Assembly: GCA_023252195.1 (NCBI GenBank)
Contig: JAHEXI010000004.1
Span: 186,001-250,000, forward strand
Reading direction: 5' to 3'
DNA: 64,000 nt
Origin: Pseudonocardiales bacterium
GTDB taxonomy: Bacteria; Actinomycetota; Actinomycetes; Mycobacteriales; Pseudonocardiaceae
This document shows positions 35,016 to 43,229 of this stretch, piece after piece. Under the pieces are notes generated by a model. It had not been told where the DNA came from. It was given only the letters and a program-made list of their open reading frames with translations, and ran no database searches. Every line of letters begins with the position of its first letter. Positions within the stretch are counted from its first letter, which is position 1. Both the position numbers and the translations under genes were made by a program.

Positions 35016-35092
35016 CGCGGGGTGGAGCAGCTCGGTAGCTCGCTGGGCTCATAACCCAGAGGTCGTAGGTTCGAATCCTACCCCCGCTACCA
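35016..35092 (+). tRNA. Initiator tRNA-Met (CAT)
   Basis: A complete cloverleaf beginning CGCGGGGTGGAGCAGCTCGG, with anticodon loop CTCATAA and the T-arm GGTTCGAATCC, ending with an encoded CCA at 35090-35092. Two features mark it as the initiator species: an unpaired position 1-72 (C against T) and three consecutive G-C pairs (GGG/CCC) in the anticodon stem. Its 3' half is the attachment site of the integrative element that follows. Confidence 0.95.
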
Positions 35093-35099
35093 GTGGAAA
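35048..35099 (+). repeat. attL: 52-bp direct repeat in the tRNA 3' end
   Basis: From CTCATAACCC in the anticodon loop to GTGGAAA just beyond the CCA end, identical over 52 bases to 50709-50760. It is the crossover region of a tyrosine-recombinase element and restores the tRNA gene after insertion. Confidence 0.92.
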
Positions 35100-35134
35100 C
35101 GGCCCCCAGAGACTTCATTCTGGGGGCCGTTTCC
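35095..35134. terminator. Strong hairpin at the element left end
   Basis: Perfect 16-bp stem GGAAACGGCCCCCAGA (35095-35110) with its complement at 35119-35134, loop 8 bases. It can end both tRNA transcription and the opposing integrase message. A weaker relative follows the second att copy at about 50757-50795. Confidence 0.85.
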
Positions 35135-35171
35135 ATGCCCTCGTAGTAAGAACGGTAGTAAAAAAATCCGG

Positions 35172-36545
35172 TCAACATGCCTCGGGGGCGGTGCCCTCCG
35201 AACCGCTGACGGCCTCCTCGATCAAGCGGCCGATGATTTCCGCCGCAGTGCGGTCCCGCCCGGTCGAGCGATGGGCGTAGATCTGGAACGTGACGGTCGG
35301 GTTGGAGTGGCCGACCCGATCACTAAGGATCTTGGGTTCGATGCCGGAGTCGAGCGAAAGCGTCGAGTACGTATGCCTCACATCGTGAAGCCCGATCCGC
35401 CGGGAGTCGGCTGCGTCGACGAGGCGGTTGAACATGCCCGTCACGGTGTCGGGGTGCGGCCGCTGCCCGTTCTCCCAGACGAACAGCCAGCCGCCCGCCG
35501 CGTAGGCGGGACCGAAGGCTTGCCGCTCGACGTCGAGCATGGCCAGATGCCGCCGGAGGGCCGCGATAGTGAAGGCATCCAGGGACACGGTCCGCACTCC
35601 CGCTTCTGTCTTACCATCGGACTCCTCGGCACGGCCAGCCACCGAGATGAGGGTCTCGTCGATCGTGAGTGTTCCGGCGCCGAGGTCCAGCGAGTCACGG
35701 CGAACTCCGAGCAGCTCTGAGCGTCGCATGCCGGTTGTGGCAGCCAGGACCCACATACCCGCGAACCGGTCCTCCTGGGCGCGCCGTAGCCACTGTGCGA
35801 GTTCTTCGACCGACCAGGGTTGAGGAATGCTCCGGCCACGGCGACGCTCCCGGGGCAGGCTCGCGTGTTCGGCCGGATTGAAGACCAGGTAGTCCCATGC
35901 AACGGCGTCGCTGAGCGCTCGATGCAACAGCCGGTGGACATTGCGCACCGACTTCGGCGACAGGCCAGTGAGATACTCCGCGGGTACCCGGCCTCTCCGG
36001 TAGCGACAGACGGCCTCCTTTGCCGCCTGATACGAGGTGCCGCATGCTTTGCTGAGTTCGGTTGGGGTTGGGCCAAGGCCGTTGCGGAGCGTGCGATGGT
36101 CGCGCCAGTACTCGTACATCCTGCCGTTGCCGTCGGTCTTGACCCGGCCGGCTTCGAGCAAATGAACGTAGAACGCGTTCAGGACCGGTACCGAGATGTC
36201 TTGCAGCTTGCGGTGGCCGATCTTCGGAATGATGTAAGCCGCCACATTCGTCGAGTAATTCTCATATGCGGACGGCTTGAGCGAGTGCTTGACGCTGCCG
36301 AGCCACTCTGTGAGGAACTGCTCGACAGTGCGTGTGGATGGCTTGACTTTTCGGCCGCGATCTATCTCCGCGTGCTTCCTCAAAGCGGACGCCCACGCGC
36401 TATCTTCGGAGTCGAACCCGCCAGCATTGATCCGATCCCGCTTCCCGGTGAGAATATCGGGCTCACCATAGATTGTGTAAGACCACTTCTTCCCGCGTCG
36501 GTAAACGGTGACTCCCGGGACGCGCCGACGGTTGCTGTTGGCCAT
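35172..36545 (-). CDS. int: Tyrosine site-specific integrase of the AICE
   Basis: 457 residues. The SAM-like core-binding domain lies around residues 60-180. The catalytic domain shows arginine in TTGMRRSELLGVR, then HDVRHTYSTLSLD (His-x-x-Arg), and the nucleophile tyrosine in GHSNPTVTFQIYAH. All catalytic residues are in one frame, so this copy should be active. It acts on the tRNA att site 80 bases away. The ATG at 36545 overlaps the stop of the xis gene, the usual int-xis coupling of pSAM2-like elements. A second, damaged relative is at 50835-52122. Confidence 0.93.
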   Translation of the reverse strand: MANSNRRRVPGVTVYRRGKKWSYTIYGEPDILTGKRDRINAGGFDSEDSAWASALRKHAEIDRGRKVKPSTRTVEQFLTEWLGSVKHSLKPSAYENYSTNVAAYIIPKIGHRKLQDISVPVLNAFYVHLLEAGRVKTDGNGRMYEYWRDHRTLRNGLGPTPTELSKACGTSYQAAKEAVCRYRRGRVPAEYLTGLSPKSVRNVHRLLHRALSDAVAWDYLVFNPAEHASLPRERRRGRSIPQPWSVEELAQWLRRAQEDRFAGMWVLAATTGMRRSELLGVRRDSLDLGAGTLTIDETLISVAGRAEESDGKTEAGVRTVSLDAFTIAALRRHLAMLDVERQAFGPAYAAGGWLFVWENGQRPHPDTVTGMFNRLVDAADSRRIGLHDVRHTYSTLSLDSGIEPKILSDRVGHSNPTVTFQIYAHRSTGRDRTAAEIIGRLIEEAVSGSEGTAPEAC

Positions 36546-36754
36546 CAGGCCGCCTCACTTCCATTATCTGCGTTCGAGATGAGGTCATAGAGCAGAGATG
36601 TCACGATGTAGACCCGGCCGCCGAGATGCCTAGTGGGCAGGTCGCCCATCGCCGCGTATCGGTACGCGGCCGACCTGCTGATGCCGAGCAGCTTGGCGGC
36701 TGTGGGAATGGCGATCAACGGTGGAAGTGACTTGAGCGCCGCGATTGCATCCAT
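36545..36754 (-). CDS. xis: Excisionase-like helix-turn-helix protein
   Basis: 69 residues with the MerR/AlpA-type winged helix (IPTAAKLLGISRSAAYRYAA, then MGDLPTRHLGGRVYIV). This is the form of Xis found next to AICE integrases, where it directs excision. The ATG at 36754 is chosen because upstream residues in the longer frame to 36913 are not conserved-like. The stop overlaps the integrase start by one base. Confidence 0.85.
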   Translation of the reverse strand: MDAIAALKSLPPLIAIPTAAKLLGISRSAAYRYAAMGDLPTRHLGGRVYIVTSLLYDLISNADNGSEAA

Positions 36755-36925
36755 ATCATGTCCCTCGTCGACCCCACACGGATTTGTGGTCAGTTGATGG
36801 GTACTCACGTGGGCGCCCCCAACGGCGCGGAGCGGCGGGGTATCCGTGTCAGCCTTACCAGGCTCGTTTCTGCTGATCAGAGCGGTATGGACTGGTTGTC
36901 CGTTGCAGCACATCGCCGTCTCCTC

Positions 36926-38539
36926 TCAGGCGGCCTGATCGTGACTTGCCGAACCGTTGTCGGGTGGTGGGCCGCTTGTGGCGAGTTGTGCTGCGGTGTA
37001 TTCGGCTTTCCATCGCTGTCGTTCGGCGACGGCCTGGAGGAGTAGAAGGGCCCGGGGTGGGATGTCGGGGTCGGTAGGTGCGGGGCGTTCCCATTGGTAG
37101 GGGCCGTCGTGGGGGCCGTGGGCAGGTTGAATACCGGCGGTGTGGAGGAGTTGCCGAACAAACGCGCCGCGCTCAGCGCGGTGGTCGTCCAGCGTCTTGT
37201 TGGACCATTTGCGGGAGACCAGGACCCGGCGCCCGGCGATCCCCAGGTGTTCGGGCTGGTGGGCCTTGCCCTTGCACCGCCCCGGGGTCATCGAGTGCCG
37301 GGCGCCTTTGGGTGGACGCCGTAGAGCAGCCACACGGGACACCGCGGCGAGCACGGAGTGACCCGGAGTTCGGCGTGCAGCCGTCGGGCGTGGTCGCGTT
37401 GGGCGTCGGTGGCGTGGTCACCGAGGCCGGCGGCCTGTCCGACGCTCTTGGCTAGGTATTTCGTGAGGTAGCCGACGTGGCGACCGGCTTCCTCGGTGCC
37501 GCCCAGGATGCCCTTGACGTGTATTTGGGTCCCGAATCGGACGACGTGGGCGGGTTCGGTCAGGTCCTCACACGCTTGGTCCCAGGTGGGCAGCGGTGTC
37601 CCGGTGTCGGGGTCGGTGAAGGCTTTGGCGCGGGTGTCCCACACCGGCAGTCGCTGTCCGCTGTAGAGGAGCTGGTCGTGGGCTGGCCACCACACTTGGT
37701 GGTAGGTCGCGGTGGTGATGGCCCGTAGCTCGGTGCGGGGGATGGCTCCTCGGATGGCGGCGTGGAAGTGCGGAGCACCGCGTTTTTGGGGTTCGACGGT
37801 GCCGAAGTACTGCACCTCCCAGCCGACGCAGCGGCGGGTGTTTTGCCAGAACCGATCCACCAGCGCCGGGAAATGAATCGCATCGCGCGCGGCTCGCCGG
37901 TAGTCATACCGGTCGGGATCGACCGCCGCTCCCTCGGCATCGACCCGGCCGTAGGAATCGAGGGTCAGGGTCAGGAAGGTCGAGGGCCGGTAGCGCCCGG
38001 CGAACACCCGCCCTACTGTCCGTTTCTCGACCGGTCGGCGGGGCAGATCTGGGGCGTCTTGGCGGCGTCGGGTGGACCGTTTGACCGGTTTGGGTGGTGG
38101 GTCGAGGGGGGTGAGTCGGCCGCGTACCCCGGCCGCGCGGAGTTCGGTGTCGAGTTCGGTGACTGACTCGGCGATCTGTTCACAGGTGTTCTCGTCGCCG
38201 ATGGTTTTGCATTCGGTGTAGACGGCGCAGAGGTCGGCCCGGGTGGCCATCAGCGCCTTGTGGTCGTCACTGGGTGTGGCCCGCTGGGTGACCGGTTCGG
38301 TGTCGAGGTGCCAGCCCTGGCGGCACTGGACCATCCGTAGCCGGCGGGCTTTGGGTGGACCCGCAGGGGACGGGGACGATGTCGATGCGGCCGGTGGTGG
38401 TGTTGATGCGGCGCATGGCCAGTGGCCGGATGCAGACACCGTGCTGTTCGGCCAGGGCCTGGGCCACGTCAGCGCTGAGTGGAAGGGCGGCCCGCTGCGC
38501 CCGGGTCATTCGCCCGAGCAGGTCGATGGGGGTTGTCAT
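36926..38539 (-). pseudogene. RepSA-like replication initiator, split by two frame changes
   Basis: Reassembled, this is a replication initiator of the AICE/RepSA type. The N-terminus MTTPIDLLGRMTRAQRAALP starts at 38539, overlapping the tra stop. The middle frame has the rolling-circle core TFLTLTLDSYGRV and APHFHAAIRGAIP (HUH-like histidines), and a C-terminal segment carries MTPGRCKGKAHQ. The frame changes twice. Near 38352, after VPCGSTQ, the expected CPxCA segment is missing and reading shifts. Near 37309, YGVHPK runs into a stop, while the second element's copy reads on through one extra A. Both breaks fall at a CCCAAAG heptamer. The simplest reading is a decayed gene; frameshift translation is discussed separately. 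The gene supports intracellular replication of the excised element. Confidence 0.8.
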
Positions 38540-40116
38540 GCTGCGCCTCCGCAGGTGGAGCCGTTGGGGTCGGTGGGTTTGGTGGGGAAGGGCAGCACCG
38601 CCGTGTCGTGAGTAATGGGGTGGGTGACGAATGTTTCGAGTTGTTTGATCGTGGCGTCGGGGACCCACCCGGCGCGGACTCGTAGGGGTTCGCGGAGGCC
38701 TTCGCCGAAGACGTAGCCGACGCCGGCTTCGGCTTCAGTGATCCGATTGGCCCACGCGCCTCGCTCGTAAGCTTGATCTCCGAGAACCATGGCCACGTGG
38801 GATTTGGCCGAGACGCGTAGGCAGATCCGGCGGGGGAACAGTTCCCGGACCGGGACGGTGTCTTTGGTGGGTTCTTGGACGTAGCCGCGGACGGTGAATC
38901 CCAAGGCGCGGCCCTGGGTGGTTAGCAAGGCCACTCGTTCGGTGATCGCCTTGCGGTCGATGTATTTGGTCAGGGCTCCAATCTCGTCGAAATCCAGCAG
39001 CTCCAGCGGGTGTTCGGGGCTGATCGGCACCGAGCGCACTTGGCCGGCGAATTCGGCTTTGCGGGCGTGCATGGCTTCTATGAGGTCGTCGAGCACGGCC
39101 AGGGCGTCGGTGCCGGTGACGGCATAGCGGTGAAAGATCCGTCGCCCGTAGGCCAGCTCCATCCCCTTTGGGTCGATCCCCGACACCCGGACCAGGCCGT
39201 CGCGGATCGCGGGAGCGATGGACACCAGCGGGCACCACATCGCCGAGTTCTTGCCCGCCCCAGTCGACCCGGCCACCAGGGTGTGACCCCCGGCCAACGG
39301 AACGTGCCAGTCCTGGCCGTATTCGGTGCGCCCGGAAAACACCCGCCGCACATCCACCGCGTCGCCCGCGACATCGGCGAGGGTGGCGAGGTCGCGGCAG
39401 GCTACCGGGACGGCGAGCAAGTTGCGGCGTTGGAAGTCGATCGAGACCACGTTGGGGGACAGTTCGCGGACCTGGCAGCGAGTCACTCCCCGTGCCGAGG
39501 CTAACGCCCGGGCGGCCTCGTCGAAATCCTCGGGTTTCTGGCCAGGCACCAGCCGCACTCGCAGTTCGTCCCACGACGCGCCCGCGCGCACCCGGAGCAC
39601 CTGGGGTAGCCGCGCCTGCGTCTGGCGCTGGCCGCGACGGATGTTGCGCCCGAGGGGATTGACCGTCACTACCATGGGTATGGCGTCGGGTTTGACGCTC
39701 AGGCCGCAGGCGTGCAGCCACTGGGGCAGCTTGGTGGAGTAGACCGTCCAGCGCAGCCACCACGAGCGCAGGTGCCGACCCGCCCACGCATCAAAGGATG
39801 CGAGGTAGACCAGCCGCCACCCGGTGATTACCCCGGCGACCACACCCGTGGTCAGGGCCCGCGACGCCCATCCCCACCACTGCCACCACGCCAGCGCGGC
39901 GACGAAGGCCAGGCTGGTCCGCCAGTGGTGGAACACCTGGCGCAGTGCCCACACCACGGCCTTGATCACCAGCCATACGGTGAAGATCACTACCGCCGCT
40001 GCGGCCAGTGCTTCAGCGATCTTGATCAGCGCCTTGCCGAGTTTGGCCAGCATCCACACCACGACACCCAGTGCGGCGCCACCGGCCATCACCAGGGCGA
40101 TCAGGTACTCGTCCAT
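38536..40116 (-). CDS. FtsK/SpoIIIE-like conjugal transfer protein (TraSA/TraB type)
   Basis: About 526 residues. Two or three N-terminal membrane helices (LIALVMAGGAALGVVVWML, AAAVVIFTVWLVIKAVVWAL, WQWWGWASRALTTGVV) are followed by a DNA-translocase domain. Walker A is AGSTGAGKNSAM near residue 278 and Walker B is LELLDFDEIGALTK. A single protein of this type moves double-stranded DNA between hyphae in actinobacterial elements. Asn follows the Walker A lysine where Ser or Thr is usual, a variation also known in this family. The ATG at 40116 follows GGAGGTGATC; a GTG three bases upstream is possible. It overlaps the rep gene by four bases. Confidence 0.88.
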   Translation of the reverse strand: MDEYLIALVMAGGAALGVVVWMLAKLGKALIKIAEALAAAAVVIFTVWLVIKAVVWALRQVFHHWRTSLAFVAALAWWQWWGWASRALTTGVVAGVITGWRLVYLASFDAWAGRHLRSWWLRWTVYSTKLPQWLHACGLSVKPDAIPMVVTVNPLGRNIRRGQRQTQARLPQVLRVRAGASWDELRVRLVPGQKPEDFDEAARALASARGVTRCQVRELSPNVVSIDFQRRNLLAVPVACRDLATLADVAGDAVDVRRVFSGRTEYGQDWHVPLAGGHTLVAGSTGAGKNSAMWCPLVSIAPAIRDGLVRVSGIDPKGMELAYGRRIFHRYAVTGTDALAVLDDLIEAMHARKAEFAGQVRSVPISPEHPLELLDFDEIGALTKYIDRKAITERVALLTTQGRALGFTVRGYVQEPTKDTVPVRELFPRRICLRVSAKSHVAMVLGDQAYERGAWANRITEAEAGVGYVFGEGLREPLRVRAGWVPDATIKQLETFVTHPITHDTAVLPFPTKPTDPNGSTCGGAA

Positions 40117-40260
40117 CACCGATCACCTCCGACCTTCACCGAGGGGATCGCGGTGTGCGTTCCTTCGCTGTTGTTTTCATTCGGACCGGGGAGGGGGCTT
40201 GCGCCGCGCCCAGTCGTTGTGCGTATCCTCACTACTGTTCACTCCTGACTCGGGTGGACA

Positions 40261-40306
40261 GCGCAGAAGCGGATCAGGTTGGTAGCCAGAGATTCCGCTT
40301 CTGCGC
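40261..40306. repeat. 13-bp inverted repeat upstream of the transfer gene
   Basis: GCGCAGAAGCGGA (40261-40273) pairs perfectly with TCCGCTTCTGCGC (40294-40306) across a 20-base loop. It could be a terminator for the upstream small genes or a recognition site of the transfer or replication proteins. Confidence 0.6.
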
Positions 40307-40396
40307 GTACGTCGGTCTTGTGATTGATGGGGGCGTGCGGTATTACCGCACCACCCCCGGCGCGTTAAATTTCCTTTCGTATTTCCTCGTGGGTGT

Positions 40397-40588
40397 TTAT
40401 TGCAGGCTGCGGCAGCCACTGCACAGCCGATCACCACCGATCCGCAGATACGACCTACTCCGGCACCGTCGGCAGATCTGCCACGTCGAGCGACCTGGCT
40501 GCACGCGGCTGCCTCGTCGCAAGCCTGGCCATAGCCGCTGTGCTCGCGCGACTAGCGCACGCCAACGCCCACCTTCCTGCCTGACCAT
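40397..40588 (-). CDS. Small zinc-ribbon-like protein
   Basis: 63 residues. The N-terminal half is basic (GGRWRALVARAQRLWPGLRR). The C-terminal half has WQICRRCRSRSYLRIGGDRL followed by CSGCRSLQ, giving C-x2-C-x14-C-x2-C for one zinc ion. The ATG at 40588 is preceded by GGGAGGTGG. Small zinc-ribbon genes are common between the transfer gene and the regulator of AICEs. The function is not known. Confidence 0.6.
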   Translation of the reverse strand: MVRQEGGRWRALVARAQRLWPGLRRGSRVQPGRSTWQICRRCRSRSYLRIGGDRLCSGCRSLQ

Positions 40589-40622
40589 CCACCTCCCTTC
40601 CTCTTCCGTGGCCGGATCGTTG

Positions 40623-40886
40623 TTACTCGCTTGGCGCCGGTGCCCTGATCCGCGCCGCGATGTTGCCTGCGCGGGTTCTTTCTCGCTGCGCCCAATACCG
40701 GGCTTCACCCTCGTGACCCGGATCGATCTTGACGATCTGCTCGTACAGCGCCACTGACCGTTGGTAATACGCCAGCCACGCCCCTGATGACGCGTCTAGG
40801 CCTGGTCGACTACGCACCAACTCTGCGTGAGCCTGCATCAACGTCGTCGGCGGTCCTGCTGCAATGACTTTCTCCACGGCTCTCAT
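40623..40886 (-). CDS. AMED_5909-family protein, copy 1
   Basis: 87 residues of the small AMED_5909 family found in AICEs of Amycolatopsis and relatives. The hallmark is AWLAYYQRSVALYEQIVKID followed by PGHEGEARYWAQRER. It is a tandem paralogue of the next gene upstream, with about half of the residues in common, mainly in this helix. The function is unknown. Its ribosome site is weak. Confidence 0.75.
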   Translation of the reverse strand: MRAVEKVIAAGPPTTLMQAHAELVRSRPGLDASSGAWLAYYQRSVALYEQIVKIDPGHEGEARYWAQRERTRAGNIAARIRAPAPSE

Positions 40887-40929
40887 TTCCCGCGCTCACC
40901 ACCGCTCACTACTTGCCTCTCTCGCATCA

Positions 40930-41196
40930 TCATGTACCTCGTTGCTCCTCAGATGTGGCGATTTGAGCCTGGATCTCTTTCAGGCGTTCACGTTGCTGGT
41001 CTGCCCAATAGAGGCTTTCGTGATGGCGTCCCCGGTCGATCTCGGCGATTTCGGCATACAAGGCCGCGGATCGCTGGTAATAGGCAAGCCACGCCGCAAG
41101 CGGCGCTAGCCGACCCGGCCGAACACCCGCCAGCACCTCGTGGGCCTCCACTAACGTCCGTGGCATCACCGGCTCGATGGGCTTGTCCATGGTCAT
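40930..41196 (-). CDS. AMED_5909-family protein, copy 2
   Basis: 88 residues. It shares AWLAYYQRSAALYAEIAEID and the YWADQQRERLKEIQAQI helix with copy 1, and the TLVEAHEVLAGVRPG segment corresponds to TLMQAHAELVRSRPG. The two-helix, charged layout suggests a small DNA- or protein-binding module. The ATG at 41196 overlaps the stop of the upstream gene (ATGA), so the two are coupled. Duplication of this gene within one element is unusual and may reflect specialisation. Confidence 0.78.
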   Translation of the reverse strand: MTMDKPIEPVMPRTLVEAHEVLAGVRPGRLAPLAAWLAYYQRSAALYAEIAEIDRGRHHESLYWADQQRERLKEIQAQIATSEEQRGT

Positions 41197-41462
41197 GACC
41201 CCTCGCTGGTGTCTCCCGTCTCGTAATCGCGGGCTTGGGACTCGAAGGCGCCCGCGGCAGACTCCATCGCGGCCAAGACGCACCAGGGCAACGTGGTGGC
41301 AGCGGCGATCTGCCGCCACGCCGCCGCCACCGCCCAGGACGACGCAGCCATCTCCCGCGCCGCCACCGGATCGTCCTTGCCGGACCGAGCGGTTGTTTCC
41401 CGGGCGCGGCCGTACTGCCGGTAGGCCGCCTCCCACACACGGGTGGATTTCGCTGACGCCAT
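41193..41462 (-). CDS. Small AICE protein, alanine-rich, unknown function
   Basis: 89 residues from ATG 41462 (MASAKSTRVWEAAYRQYGRA). It is helical and alanine-rich, with PVAAREMAASSWAVAAAWRQ in the middle and an acidic end (RDYETGDTSEGS). The longer open frame to 41594 is rejected because the start at 41462 matches the usual length in such elements. It overlaps the AMED_5909 copy 2 gene by four bases and lies in the same minus-strand run as Pra, so it belongs to the same transcription unit. Confidence 0.7.
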   Translation of the reverse strand: MASAKSTRVWEAAYRQYGRARETTARSGKDDPVAAREMAASSWAVAAAWRQIAAATTLPWCVLAAMESAAGAFESQARDYETGDTSEGS

Positions 41463-41590
41463 CACGTCACCCGCACAGCCCGACCCGAGATCCGCATCAT
41501 GGTGTGGTGGACCGGAGACTGGCCGGGTGGCCCGAAGACCCTCCCGCCTACCTCGGCCCCGCGCGACCTCGCTGCGACCCATCGCGGCAC

Positions 41591-42070
41591 TCACGCGGCC
41601 TTGCCGGGCTGCTCACCGCTGCTAGCGGCGCTGCTCGGCTTGATCGACTGCGACGGCCGAGTTCCGGCAGCACTGGCCGTCGCGGTGAAACCCGTTGCCC
41701 GGTAGACATAGGACTGATACTTAAACTCGCCGTTGCCGGCGACTCGGGGTTCGGCGCTGAGCCCATCAAGCTGAATAGGCCGCATCCCCGGCAGGACTTC
41801 CGTGGTCGTGGGAACCGGTTGCACGTCAGCGATCAACGTGATTTCAAACGAGGCCCGCTTGGCTGCGGGCTCGCCCGGGTCGGTGACCGTGGCCTTCCAC
41901 TGCCGCTGACCCGTCACCTCATCGATTTTCTGCCGCACCGGTCGGCCGGAGGCTTTGTCCTCGCGCGTCTGGTATTCGTTGTCTGGCGCGACGTCGCCAA
42001 TCAAAACCAAGCCCTGCGGAAACGCGTTATCGAACGCGATACTGAATCGGTATCCCCTGGGGATCGCCAT
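41591..42070 (-). CDS. pra: Pra-like replication, integration and excision activator
   Basis: 159 residues. It begins MAIPRGYRFSIAFDNAFPQG, has a GDVAPDNEYQTREDKASGRP linker, and a beta-rich middle with KATVTDPGEPAAKRASFEIT. It continues VLPGMRPIQLDGLSAEPRV and KYQSYVYRATGF. This pattern is typical of the proteins annotated as plasmid replication, integration and excision activators in AICEs, after Pra of pSAM2. It would switch on rep, xis and int downstream. It is the first gene of the minus-strand run and is divergent from the HTH regulator at 42270. Confidence 0.8.
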   Translation of the reverse strand: MAIPRGYRFSIAFDNAFPQGLVLIGDVAPDNEYQTREDKASGRPVRQKIDEVTGQRQWKATVTDPGEPAAKRASFEITLIADVQPVPTTTEVLPGMRPIQLDGLSAEPRVAGNGEFKYQSYVYRATGFTATASAAGTRPSQSIKPSSAASSGEQPGKAA

Positions 42071-42204
42071 GAACAGTTGCCCTTCTGACTCGACTGTCGG
42101 TGTGGTTGCCGCCGCGGTCTGCGGGCGACACCACAAGTTTCGGCCAGGTCAGGTCCGTTCTGGCCCTCGTGATCGTCTCCTCTGCACCTTCTGTACCTCC
42201 TCTG

Positions 42205-42242
42205 GTCTCGCGCAGTCTCGCCAATGTGATAGTCTCGTCTCG
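42205..42242. promoter_or_regulatory. Four GTCTCG repeats between pra and the divergent regulator gene
   Basis: GTCTCG starts at 42205, 42215, 42232 and 42237, three of them inside GTCTCGC. The cluster lies in the 200-base divergent region, just upstream of the regulator's ribosome site (GAAGGAGGA at 42252-42260). It is a natural operator candidate for the regulator's own control and for repression of pra. Confidence 0.55.
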
Positions 42243-42269
42243 CCCAACGCCGAAGGAGGATCACCACCG

Positions 42270-43229
42270 TTGGACGCCAAGCCCCTCGTGCTCAAGGTGC
42301 TACTCCAGCACCGCCACCTGCAAACACACCGCGCCTTTTGCCGCGAGTACGACAGAGTCGCCGCGAAAGCTGACCCGACTCTGCGGGGAGGTTGGCCGAG
42401 CAAGGCACAGTTCTACCGCTGGCTTTCCGGTGAACTGGTCGGACTACCCTACCCCGACCACTGCCGAATCCTGGAGACCATGTTCCCCGACTGGAAAGTC
42501 GACCAACTATTCCAGATCCACGATGGTGGAATTGACTTCATACCCGAACCGGCTAAGCCGGGGGCAGCAACGACACCTACGCGACCGATCGCGTCAACCG
42601 AGCTGGCCGATCAGCACAAAGAAGCCGAAATCTCTAATCTGTGGCCCCGCACCAATGAAGCTGTCCTCAACGATTTAGTGGAACGCGTCGACAACGCCCG
42701 TGAAGAGATTACAGTCTTCGGACTAACACGCAACTTCTACGCCAAAGATGATATGCTCCCATTATTCGAAGCGAAAGCACGGGAGATTCCGGTAACGTTC
42801 TACGTCATGGATCCGTACTGCGATTCCCGGAAAGATAGGTACCGTATCGAGCCCGTCGAAGCCGCAATGGAAGATCCCGTACGTTATACCCGAGAAATTC
42901 TTCGCCCGCTCTTTGATGCTTCGCAAAGAATAGTTCCCGCAACTCCATCGGCCGGGATGCGCATCTTTACATTCAACTTCCCCTGCTCGTTTGCAATGGA
43001 GAAGATTGATCGAAGCTGCCGCGTGATGCTTTACGGTCATGGCAAGCGAGGCACTGAGGGACCGATCCTCGTCTTTAATGAGGGTACACCATATTGGACG
43101 TATTTTATAGACCAAATTAAATGGCTTGAGAGACTCGCCACGAACCCGCGGGAGCCTTGGGTGAGCAAGGGGCTAGTCGTCCGCGCATTGGACGAGACTG
43201 ACCTTCTCTGTAATAGAGAGAGTCAGTGA
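42270..43229 (+). CDS. AICE regulator with DUF5919-type C-terminal domain
   Basis: 319 residues. The N-terminal 80 residues look DNA-binding (FCREYDRVAAKADPTLRGGW, then SKAQFYRWLSGELVGLPYPD). The rest (residues 120-310) is a phospholipase-D-like or DUF5919-type sensor fold: VDNAREEITVFGLTRNFYAK, EIPVTFYVMDPYCD, and IFTFNFPCSFAMEKID. Such proteins are found at the divergent promoter of AICEs and are thought to repress Pra-type activators. The TTG at 42270 lies 9 bases after CGAAGGAGGA and is the only start with a good site. The gene overlaps the IMPase gene by four bases (GTGA). Base composition falls toward the 3' end. Confidence 0.75.
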   Translation: MDAKPLVLKVLLQHRHLQTHRAFCREYDRVAAKADPTLRGGWPSKAQFYRWLSGELVGLPYPDHCRILETMFPDWKVDQLFQIHDGGIDFIPEPAKPGAATTPTRPIASTELADQHKEAEISNLWPRTNEAVLNDLVERVDNAREEITVFGLTRNFYAKDDMLPLFEAKAREIPVTFYVMDPYCDSRKDRYRIEPVEAAMEDPVRYTREILRPLFDASQRIVPATPSAGMRIFTFNFPCSFAMEKIDRSCRVMLYGHGKRGTEGPILVFNEGTPYWTYFIDQIKWLERLATNPREPWVSKGLVVRALDETDLLCNRESQ

